From CAINVV01 sp031432175 (GTDB taxonomy: Bacteria; Bacteroidota; Bacteroidia; Bacteroidales; Prolixibacteraceae), in the NCBI GenBank assembly GCA_964358545.1, contig CAYHQN010000047.1, positions 1 to 28,590 of the forward strand: a stretch of DNA of 28,590 bases, in the 5' to 3' direction. Made by a program: the position numbers and the translations under genes. The notes below the pieces were generated by a model. The model saw nothing but the letters and a program-made list of their open reading frames with translations, searched no databases and was not told the DNA's origin. Below, piece by piece: positions 8,080 through 15,046 of the stretch (positions are counted from its first letter, which is position 1; each line of letters starts with the position of its first letter).

Positions 8080-8190
8080 CTAACAATGGATGGCCCAGTT
8101 TTCATTTGCCGGTTTCCTGCCAAGAAGGCGAATGATGAAAGTTGTCTTTCCTGCCCCCAGGAACCCTGACACTATATGAACCGGAATCAT
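8080..8190 (-). pseudogene. 5' remnant of a CobW-like (G3E) GTPase gene
   Basis: The gap between mtaB and the activator holds a 36-codon frame that starts MIPVHIVSGFLGAGKTT, the classic N-terminus of COG0523/CobW GTPases with the Walker A motif GFLGAGKTT at 9-17. It continues to a KPANENWAI segment that matches the beginning of the next conserved strand, then ends at a TAG. Full CobW proteins are about 320-400 residues, so about 90% of the gene is gone. Its ATG overlaps the mtaB stop (ATGA, 8187-8190), showing it was once translationally coupled to mtaB. G3E GTPases are metallochaperones, some linked to cobalamin; a role in loading or repairing the Mta system is inference. Confidence 0.8.
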
Positions 8191-9563
8191 AAACCATACT
8201 CCGCCAAAATAAACTTACCTGGATCCAACACCGGAAGCATCATGGCAACGAAATCACTTTCGCTGTCAGGAATGCTGTTCAAATCATCCCGAAAGCCAGG
8301 AAGGTAGGCGGTTTCCATTTCTGAAAGCTTAAGTAGTCCTGAACGATGCGCCCCTTCAATGATGTCAAGGGCCGCTAGCGCCCCGTTCCGGGCATTGGCC
8401 ACATAGGAATCCCCCTTGATCAACTCTTTCGAAATTCGGATGACATTTTCGGGGGAGAGTATCAACGCCTGTGGATCAGTGTAGATATCCGATCCGACCA
8501 AAAGTTGCTGTAGAACCTGGCAGTGCATTTTGCCCATGCGGAGCGCTTCGTTCATGAGTCGGGCGTCGTATTCCAGCTGCTCAAGGTAGGCGGTTGGGGC
8601 CATCCCCGAAAGGAGTTTGATATTTTGAACAGACTCGTTGCTCCACAAATCGGCGCAGGCCGAAGCGATATTCCCGATAGGGCTTAGGTGTGCGCAGGCT
8701 GCAGTTTTCCCCTCCATGGATATGGGGATGCCCGTTATGGCCTTCAGGAACGGACCTTCGTATCCGCAGTCTTTATCCGGACCCACGGCCCCCTCCTCCA
8801 TGGCCACAATAGAGCGAACCACAGAGATCACGCGGACCAGCGCCGCAAATACTTTCGGAATATATTTTTTCTCGGCCAGTACCATTGCCGTATTGGCAAA
8901 TCCGCAGGCAGAGTCGCCGGCTGCAATTTTGCCATGCTTGTTGGCCAGTGTAACTATTTTGTGCCACAGGAATTGCATATCCCTCACTCCCAGTACGGAG
9001 AGCGCAAACATGACACCTTTCAAGTCGCACATCATCAGGGCATCGTCCGAAACCTCTTTGCCCCCGGTACTTTCGATCGACAACAGATCACCGCCGGCCA
9101 CCATGCCCCGCTCGAACAACTCCATCATCGGCTCCAGATAGGCCGAGCTTCGTTGTCTGGCCGGCCGTTCAAATTCCCGCAAATCATTGGGAGTCAAACG
9201 TATTTCTGAGGCCAGTCCATGTTGCCGGTAATATTTTTCGCAGATTTCATTCATGATTTTCACGATATCAACTCCGATATCAGGAGTTTTTGTCATCTCC
9301 AGCAACGTCTCAAATTCGAGAACGACCCCTTTAGAATTCAGGTGGACTGCACGTTCCAATGCTCCTTCGGCAATTTCACGGTAGTGGGCGTTCACCTCTT
9401 TCAGGGTACTGTGGTTGATGCTCATCATGGGCAGGGTGAAATTGAGTTCAGCATACACTTGTCCACCTCCGATAATGAGTCCGCGGGGTGTTTTTACCGG
9501 TTTGGGAGCAACTCCGAACATCAGCTCTTCAGGGTAGTTAATGACCAGACTTTTGTACTTCAT
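8187..9563 (-). CDS. mtaB: Methanol:corrinoid methyltransferase MtaB
   Basis: This 458-residue protein matches MtaB in length (Methanosarcina MtaB is about 460) and in motif order. MtaB cleaves the C-O bond of methanol at a zinc site and transfers the methyl group to Co(I) on MtaC. As I recall, the zinc ligands of the Methanosarcina barkeri enzyme are Glu164, Cys220 and Cys269. Here Glu164 (LSIES), Cys220 (GDSACGFANTAMVLAE) and Cys266 (GPDKDCGYEG) fall at matching or near-matching positions. A second conserved block, SMEGKTAACAHLSPIGNIA, is at 282-300. The gene follows mtaC by 203 bases and overlaps the CobW-like stub. MtaB is known mainly from methanogens and acetogenic Firmicutes, so its presence in a Bacteroidota-like context is unusual. 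Other alcohols or methoxy compounds cannot be fully excluded as substrate. Confidence 0.9.
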   Translation of the reverse strand: MKYKSLVINYPEELMFGVAPKPVKTPRGLIIGGGQVYAELNFTLPMMSINHSTLKEVNAHYREIAEGALERAVHLNSKGVVLEFETLLEMTKTPDIGVDIVKIMNEICEKYYRQHGLASEIRLTPNDLREFERPARQRSSAYLEPMMELFERGMVAGGDLLSIESTGGKEVSDDALMMCDLKGVMFALSVLGVRDMQFLWHKIVTLANKHGKIAAGDSACGFANTAMVLAEKKYIPKVFAALVRVISVVRSIVAMEEGAVGPDKDCGYEGPFLKAITGIPISMEGKTAACAHLSPIGNIASACADLWSNESVQNIKLLSGMAPTAYLEQLEYDARLMNEALRMGKMHCQVLQQLLVGSDIYTDPQALILSPENVIRISKELIKGDSYVANARNGALAALDIIEGAHRSGLLKLSEMETAYLPGFRDDLNSIPDSESDFVAMMLPVLDPGKFILAEYGL

Positions 9564-9766
9564 TTTGTTTGTATTTATTTTTTTTATTGATCGGGTTATG
9601 ATGTTGAATGTTGGTAAGAATAAATCTTAATTTGCTCTTTATTTGAATTAATTCGCTAGATATCAGATAAATAACAAATTAAAATCTCGTTTGATCAGAC
9701 CATAAAAATCTCCTTCACCCGAAAAATCGAGTAATCAATTGAAGCAAAAATCCAGTAAATCCTAAT

Positions 9767-10435
9767 CTAGGAAGCCAGCTTGTTTAAGTACTCAACCGCT
9801 TTTTGAGGATCGGGAGCATAAAAATCGGCCCCGATGCTTTTGCAGAAATCAGCATTGACAGGCGCACCGCCTATTAAAACTTTGGTATCAGGTACATGCG
9901 CCTTGATTCCGGAAACGATGTCACCCATGTTGACCATGGTTGTTGTGAGGAGGGCAGAGAGTCCAACCACCGCACCCGGATTATTTTTCAATGCCTCGAT
10001 AAACCGGTCTGAACCAACATCTACACCGAGATCAACGATGATCCAGCCACCACCTTCCACCATCATGGAAACCAGGTTTTTACCAATGTCGTGGAGATCA
10101 CCTTTGACAGTTCCGATGATAAAGGTTCCTTTTGATTTGATAGCGCCTGAGGCAAAGTAGGGTTTAAGTTGCACCATGGAGGCGCCCATGGCCTTGGCCG
10201 ACATGAGCATCTGAGGGACAAAAATTTTATTTTCAGAAAATTTCTTGCCAACATTTCCCATGGCAGGAATCAGGGCCTTTTCAAGAATTTCCTGGGGATC
10301 GATACCCGCTTCAATAGCTTGCTGGGTCAGTTCGTGCGAACCGTCCATTCCTCTTAACTGAGGCGGATAGGGTGATTTCTGATCAATTTTCCCAAATTCA
10401 ACAGCCTCAAGAAGTTTTGCGATTAATTCATTCAT
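9767..10435 (-). CDS. mtaC: Methanol corrinoid protein MtaC
   Basis: This 222-residue protein is the corrinoid-binding partner of MtaB. The N-terminal half is the four-helix cap domain (about 1-95; motif FVPQMLMSAKAM at about 72-83). The Rossmann-like B12-binding domain starts near 103. The DxHxxG motif is at 113-118, with His115 as the expected lower cobalt ligand, and is followed by GLSALLTTT and GGAPV motifs typical of the fold. It is first in the operon, ahead of mtaB, and divergent from the AraC regulator. Corrinoid proteins of methylamine and methoxy-arene systems look alike; the assignment to methanol relies on the adjacent MtaB. Slightly shorter than methanogen MtaC (about 258). Confidence 0.86.
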   Translation of the reverse strand: MNELIAKLLEAVEFGKIDQKSPYPPQLRGMDGSHELTQQAIEAGIDPQEILEKALIPAMGNVGKKFSENKIFVPQMLMSAKAMGASMVQLKPYFASGAIKSKGTFIIGTVKGDLHDIGKNLVSMMVEGGGWIIVDLGVDVGSDRFIEALKNNPGAVVGLSALLTTTMVNMGDIVSGIKAHVPDTKVLIGGAPVNADFCKSIGADFYAPDPQKAVEYLNKLAS

Positions 10436-10475
10436 TTGTTATATGAGTTTAGTTGTTCTTTTCATTTTAATATTA

Positions 10476-10483
10476 CGAAAATA
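10476..10483 (-). promoter_or_regulatory. Possible -7 box of the mtaCB operon
   Basis: On the minus strand these bases read TATTTTCG, matching TAnnTTTG at all but one position, 41 bases before the mtaC start. There is no good -33 box, as expected for an activator-dependent promoter. The direct repeats at 10510-10540 would lie just upstream of the -33 region. Confidence 0.3.
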
Positions 10484-10509
10484 GAATGATTTAAACATGA
10501 AAACTACGC

Positions 10510-10540
10510 CAATATTTACTATGTTTGATGCGATATTCAC
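10510..10540. promoter_or_regulatory. Candidate AraC-type operator: direct repeats 21 bp apart
   Basis: The words CAATATTTAC (10510-10519) and CGATATTCAC (10531-10540) agree at 8 of 10 positions and are exactly 21 bp apart, the two-helical-turn spacing usual for tandem AraC/XylS half-sites. A partial third copy, CAATATT, starts at 10560. They lie in the 138-base spacer between mtaC and the araC-like gene, upstream of the possible mtaC promoter and overlapping that of the regulator. Confidence 0.42.
10520..10527 (+). promoter_or_regulatory. Putative -7 box of the AraC-family gene
   Basis: TATGTTTG matches TAnnTTTG exactly and lies 46 bases before the start codon at 10574. It sits between the two 21-bp-spaced repeats, which would allow autoregulation. 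No clear -33 element. Confidence 0.38.
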
Positions 10541-10573
10541 ATAATTTACCTGTATTGTGCAATATTAATCACT

Positions 10574-11470
10574 ATGTCGGCCAAATACGAGCAAATCAGC
10601 TTATTTGAGAATCAATCTTTTTCAATCGGTATCTTTCAGGACAACCTGGAAAAGAGTTCGTGGCACTACCACAACAACTTTGAGATCAGTTTTATTACCG
10701 AAGGTACCGGGAAAAGGATTGTGGCCGATTCGATGGAGGAGTTCCAGCCCGGTGATCTGGTCTTTATCGGAAGGAACCTGCCCCATGTCTGGATTGCAGA
10801 GAAGGAGCAGCGGCTTTTGTCGGGCAGGACGCTCGAAATGGTCTTTTTACAATTCCCAAACAATATCTTATTTCCGCAACTGTTGGCCCTACCCGAATTT
10901 AAGCATGTTAAAAAGGCCCTTGATTTTTCAGAGCGTGGGATTCAGATTGTAGGTCAGACGTTGAACGAAGTAAGTGAGATCATGCTTCAGCTACCTTATC
11001 TGAATAATTTTGACAGGATGAACAATTTTTTCCGTCTGATGGACATCATTGGGAAGAGTGATTCGAACATACCTCTGGCAAGTGAGGAATTTATGCGAAA
11101 AAGGTTTACAACCGGAAACCGCAGGATTTCCCTTTTGCACGATTACCTGATGAATAACTACCGTGAGGAGATTGATTTGAAAAGGTTGGCAGCCTTAGTT
11201 AACTTGGCGGAAGGATCTTTGTGCAGGTTTTTTAAAATGAATGTCGGCACCTCAATTTTCGATTACCTTAACCGGATCAAGGTCGAGTTTGCCTGTAAGC
11301 TGCTGATGGACCCCGATCTTGGCATTTTAGATGTTTGCCTTGACAGCGGGTTCAACAACCTGAGCCATTTTAACAAGCAGTTTCGAAAAAATACTGGTGT
11401 AACACCTTCTGAATATAGGAAACAGTACAAAGGACTCGCCTGGAACAGTAAAGCAACGGGAGCTAACTAG
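10574..11470 (+). CDS. AraC-family transcriptional regulator
   Basis: This 298-residue protein has an N-terminal cupin-like sensing domain (about 1-150; the HYHNNFEIS and PGDLVFIGRNLPHVW motifs are typical) and a C-terminal AraC/XylS DNA-binding domain with two helix-turn-helix units (about 195-292; signature GFNNLSHFNKQFRKNTGVTPSEYRK). Many Bacteroidota relatives control sugar-use genes. Here it is divergent from mtaC with a 138-base shared spacer containing candidate half-sites, so control of the methanol methyltransferase operon is the simplest reading. The effector is unknown. It converges on the PAS histidine kinase with a 22-base gap. Confidence 0.9.
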   Translation: MSAKYEQISLFENQSFSIGIFQDNLEKSSWHYHNNFEISFITEGTGKRIVADSMEEFQPGDLVFIGRNLPHVWIAEKEQRLLSGRTLEMVFLQFPNNILFPQLLALPEFKHVKKALDFSERGIQIVGQTLNEVSEIMLQLPYLNNFDRMNNFFRLMDIIGKSDSNIPLASEEFMRKRFTTGNRRISLLHDYLMNNYREEIDLKRLAALVNLAEGSLCRFFKMNVGTSIFDYLNRIKVEFACKLLMDPDLGILDVCLDSGFNNLSHFNKQFRKNTGVTPSEYRKQYKGLAWNSKATGAN

Positions 11471-11492
11471 TGTTACACCAGACAAAATTTGT

Positions 11493-13397
11493 TTAAACCA
11501 TGTCGTGTCTGGGAATGGTGAAATAAAAGGTGCTTCCTTTCCCTTCTTCGCTTTCCACCCAAATTTTCCCTTTGTTTTTGTCGACAAATTCCTTACAAAG
11601 AATCAATCCCAGACCGGTCCCGGATTCCTTGCCTGTTCCCTGGGTAGTGAAATTCTGGTCGATCCGGAACAACCTCTTGATTGACTCTTTTGGAATACCT
11701 ATCCCGTTATCGCTGATTGCCACTGTAAGATTGCTGAGACCCACTTCTGCCGAAATTATAACCTCACCACCCTGCCAGGTAAATTTTAGCGCGTTAGAGA
11801 TCAGGTTTCTAAAAATTGTGCCCATCATGGCTTTATCTGCAAAAACAGGGGCACTAACGGGTAAATTCTTTGTGACAGAGATTGATTTTTGCCTGGCAAT
11901 CTCATCGAACAGGTGCAAAATGGGTTGCAGAAAAACATTCAATTCGAAATATTCGGGATTGTATTTCATCCTGCCGGTTTGCGAGCGTGTCCATTCCATC
12001 AAATTATTCAGAAGATCCATTGCTTTTTCGGAAGACTTCAGGATTATGTCTGCATATTCAATAATTTCAGGACTATCTTTTCCATTTACCATCTCATAAA
12101 GCAGCTGGGTAAAACCCATGATGGAGTTGAATGGCCCCCTCAGGTCGTGGGTAATGATGGAGAAGAATTTGTCCTTCTCGGCATTGATCAGGGTGAGTTC
12201 TTCGTTCTTGCGCATAATCTCCTCCTCATTCTGTTTTTTCTCAGTGATATCAACGGCACTGGTGATAAAGTAAAGTGGCATACCTGCTTTATCGCGCTGC
12301 AGCTTGACATTGATGTTCACCCAAATAGTATGCCCTTTTTTGTGGATGTACCTTTTTTCCCATTGGAATGAATCAATCTCTCCGGAAATGATTCTATCGA
12401 TAATTTTCTGGTTAGTTTGAATATCATCAGGATGGGTAATGTCCTGCCATTTCAGCTTTGATAATTCATGCTCTTCGTAACCCAATAAATCGCAGTAGGC
12501 TTTGTTGGTATTCAATTTTCCATCGATAGTTGTCATCGATTCTCCTACTATTGAATTCTCGAAGAAACCTCTGAATTTTTCCTCGCTCTCCATAAGTAAC
12601 TGGTCACTTTTTTTGCGCTTTGTGATGTCCTTCACGAAGCCTTCCAAATAGTCAATTTCACCCTTTTCGTTTTTTATCTGCGACACGTAAAGCTGGCCTT
12701 CGAAGGTACTGCCATCTTTGCGTTTGTATAAATTCTCGAAAGTATTTAAGCCTGGATTTATCATGATTTGCTTAATAAGCTCATTCCGGCGGTTGGGATC
12801 TGCATACAATTCAAGGGAAACATCTTTAACGGTATTTATTATCTCTTCAGGGGAGTCGTATCCAAACATGGAGGCAAACTTGGGATTAACAGAAATCACC
12901 CCCCCTGAGGGTGTCGATTGAAAAATTCCCAGGCTGGCCGATTCAAACAGACGTCGGTATTTTTCTTCACTCTGAATAAGGGCATTTTTGGCGATTCGTT
13001 CTTCTGTGATGTCACGCGTGTAGACAGCCATTCGAACAATTTTTCCATTTTCATCGATGGTCGGAAAGATGCGGTTATAGAACCACCGATCATTTCGCGA
13101 AACTTCAAAAAAGCAAGGCTCGCCGGTTTCCAACATCTGGTCAACGTAAGGACGGTGACGCGAAATAAGGTCGGGTGGAAAGACTTCAGAAATCTTTTTT
13201 CCTATCAGCGCTTCGGCAGGATAACCAATATGTTTGGCAGCTACCCTATTAAGAGTAAGAATGGTGCCATCTTCCGAAATTAGTACGATCAATTCGTCGG
13301 TGGCATCGAACAGTGCTGAAAGATTTGTTTCGGTAGCGTTGAATTCCTGATTCAAGGCTAATGACGAACTTGGTTTAGTACGATTACTTTTTGCCAT
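11493..13397 (-). CDS. Soluble three-PAS sensor histidine kinase
   Basis: This 634-residue protein has three PAS/PAC repeats (about 25-135, 145-262 and 272-388), a HisKA dimerisation domain with the phospho-acceptor His417 (SIITHDLRGPFNS) and a HATPase_c domain. The ATPase domain shows the N-box around Asn535 (NLISNALKFT), DNGIGI at 563-568 and GTGLGL at 593-598. No membrane segment or signal peptide is seen, so it probably senses a cytoplasmic cue such as redox, a ligand or energy state. No receiver domain is fused and no response regulator gene is adjacent, so it is an orphan kinase. The third PAS repeat is similar to ones found in diverse Bacteroidota kinases. No evidence ties it to the Mta locus beyond proximity. 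Confidence 0.9.
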   Translation of the reverse strand: MAKSNRTKPSSSLALNQEFNATETNLSALFDATDELIVLISEDGTILTLNRVAAKHIGYPAEALIGKKISEVFPPDLISRHRPYVDQMLETGEPCFFEVSRNDRWFYNRIFPTIDENGKIVRMAVYTRDITEERIAKNALIQSEEKYRRLFESASLGIFQSTPSGGVISVNPKFASMFGYDSPEEIINTVKDVSLELYADPNRRNELIKQIMINPGLNTFENLYKRKDGSTFEGQLYVSQIKNEKGEIDYLEGFVKDITKRKKSDQLLMESEEKFRGFFENSIVGESMTTIDGKLNTNKAYCDLLGYEEHELSKLKWQDITHPDDIQTNQKIIDRIISGEIDSFQWEKRYIHKKGHTIWVNINVKLQRDKAGMPLYFITSAVDITEKKQNEEEIMRKNEELTLINAEKDKFFSIITHDLRGPFNSIMGFTQLLYEMVNGKDSPEIIEYADIILKSSEKAMDLLNNLMEWTRSQTGRMKYNPEYFELNVFLQPILHLFDEIARQKSISVTKNLPVSAPVFADKAMMGTIFRNLISNALKFTWQGGEVIISAEVGLSNLTVAISDNGIGIPKESIKRLFRIDQNFTTQGTGKESGTGLGLILCKEFVDKNKGKIWVESEEGKGSTFYFTIPRHDMV

Positions 13398-13508
13398 TCC
13401 TATAATCTTTGGATGTAATGCAATTCAACTTCAGGTATACATGCAGCAACAAAACTCCTGAAAATTTGATGGTACACCATCTTTACTTTGGGAGGGACAA
13501 AGAAAGTT

Positions 13509-14000
13509 TCACAGCAAATCAGGTATCCACCTGTGAGCCATCTTTCCGGAGCGCTCTTTTAATTTTGACCAGTTGTCGATATCAAATTCGATAACAACAG
13601 TCGAACAGGTCGGAACGTTCAGAGAAAAATTGGGGAGCAGGAGTTCGAGGTAGAAGTAGACGGTTGGATTGTGGCCCACCACCATCACGGTAGTGTGCCG
13701 GTCATCAAGCTCACGCAGCAGTTGCAAAAATATGGTGGTTTGCATGCCGGAGTATAGTTTCTTCTCATACCTGACATTCCCGGTAGGATAGCCGAAATTT
13801 CCGGCATAAATCTTTGTGGTTTGAGTAGTGCGAACTGCAGGACTTGAGATGATCAGATCGGGAGTTATCCCAATTTTTACCATTTCGCTGCTGATCTGAT
13901 CGGCGTTTTCCTCTCCCCGTTCCGTCAAAGTACGGTCATAATCCTGATCGTAACCATGTTGAATGGTTTTGGCATGACGGACAAGAATCAGACTTTTCAT
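13509..14000 (-). CDS. sixA: SixA-like histidine phosphatase
   Basis: This 163-residue protein is a small member of the histidine phosphatase superfamily. It begins MKSLILVRHAKT with the catalytic RH pair at Arg8-His9. A second core arginine is expected in the SSPAVRTTQT segment, and the later catalytic histidine in VVGHNPTV. SixA removes phosphate from phosphohistidine on HPt domains or on the phosphotransferase protein NPr in E. coli. Its start overlaps the stop of the ROK kinase gene (ATGA, 13997-14000), so the two are co-translated. Substrate here is unknown; the tie to a sugar kinase could mean a role in sugar metabolism rather than signalling. Confidence 0.82.
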   Translation of the reverse strand: MKSLILVRHAKTIQHGYDQDYDRTLTERGEENADQISSEMVKIGITPDLIISSPAVRTTQTTKIYAGNFGYPTGNVRYEKKLYSGMQTTIFLQLLRELDDRHTTVMVVGHNPTVYFYLELLLPNFSLNVPTCSTVVIEFDIDNWSKLKERSGKMAHRWIPDLL

Positions 14001-15022
14001 CTTTTTTTATCTATCTCCTTCCAAACCAACGCACTGGCCCCAACAATAGCGGCACTCCCTGCTTTCAGTTTGGAGGGGAGAAGTTTTACCCTGTTACGGT
14101 AGAAAGGCAGAAGGTAACGCTCCATACTCTCCCGGGTTGGTTTGAATAGGAGTTCACCTGCGGCTACGGGTCCGCCGAAAAGGAAAATGGCTTCCGGACT
14201 GAGATAATGAACGGCATCAGCCAGACTGCGTCCCAGTATTTCACCGGTGTATGCAAAAACTTCAAGTGCTATGGGATCATTTTGCACGGCCGCATCGTAT
14301 ACCATCCTGGAAGTCAGGTCGTTGAATGAAACTTTGGCCAAAGGGCTTTCGCTGTTGTTTTGTCTGGCCAGCAGTTCGAAAACGGTTCTTCTGATTCCTG
14401 TGGCAGAGCAGTAGGCTTCGAGATGGCCTTTGGATCCGCAACCACATTGGCGTCCATTGGGTACCGCAGTGACATGTCCCAGTTCTCCTGCAAGTCCGTC
14501 GTGGCCATAGACCAAATCACCATTGACGATGATGCCGCTGCCAAGACCCGTACCCAGTGTGATCATGACAAAATTGCGCATGCCGATGGCGCCTCCATAG
14601 ATCATTTCTCCCAGGGCAGCGGCATTGGCGTCGTTGGTTACCTTGACGATGCTGTATTCGGGCAGTTGGGACTGGATTAGATCTGTGAGGTGAACGACCG
14701 TTACAAATGGCAGGTTGGCTGTGATGCCGATGGTACCGTCGTAATAGTTGGCATAGGGCGCCCCGATACCGACTCCCATCACCTCCAGGTCAGGGATGGC
14801 TTGACTGACAGTAGAGACGGCCAAACGGATCTCGGATGTGATGAGCGCAATGAATTTGTCGCACAACTCATCAGAAATATCAACCCGGGAATCAGGATTT
14901 TCCTTTTTCTGCGGGGTGGGCAGCTGCGGCTTTTTTTCGTACAGCACATTCCCTTCCCTGTCGACAATGCCGATGTCAGTATTGGTACCCCCGATGTCAA
15001 GGCCTACAACAGCTTGTTTCAC
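13997..15022 (-). CDS. ROK-family sugar kinase
   Basis: This 341-residue protein is a glucokinase-like kinase of the ROK family that phosphorylates a hexose after uptake. The ATP loop GLDIGGTNTDIG is at about 8-19, a catalytic-loop-like VTNDANAAALGE is in the middle, and the zinc motif reads GHVTAVPNGRQCGCGSKGHLE. The third cysteine of the usual CxCGxxGC motif is replaced by histidine, a variant that could still bind zinc. Start is GTG at 15022; no nearby ATG preserves the conserved N-terminus. It sits 24 bases after the sugar permease gene and overlaps sixA, forming a permease-kinase-phosphatase operon. Confidence 0.88.
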   Translation of the reverse strand: MKQAVVGLDIGGTNTDIGIVDREGNVLYEKKPQLPTPQKKENPDSRVDISDELCDKFIALITSEIRLAVSTVSQAIPDLEVMGVGIGAPYANYYDGTIGITANLPFVTVVHLTDLIQSQLPEYSIVKVTNDANAAALGEMIYGGAIGMRNFVMITLGTGLGSGIIVNGDLVYGHDGLAGELGHVTAVPNGRQCGCGSKGHLEAYCSATGIRRTVFELLARQNNSESPLAKVSFNDLTSRMVYDAAVQNDPIALEVFAYTGEILGRSLADAVHYLSPEAIFLFGGPVAAGELLFKPTRESMERYLLPFYRNRVKLLPSKLKAGSAAIVGASALVWKEIDKKR

Positions 15023-15046
15023 TAAAAGCTATTTTATTGACGAATT

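Noticed and set aside
8638..9209. Long plus-strand open frames opposite mtaB
   Set aside because: They are antisense to a clearly conserved enzyme gene, show no domain, and arise from its codon bias.
11493..14000. PAS kinase and SixA as one phosphorelay
   Set aside because: No HPt or receiver domain lies in or next to these genes, they are separated by 111 bases, and SixA is coupled to the ROK kinase instead.
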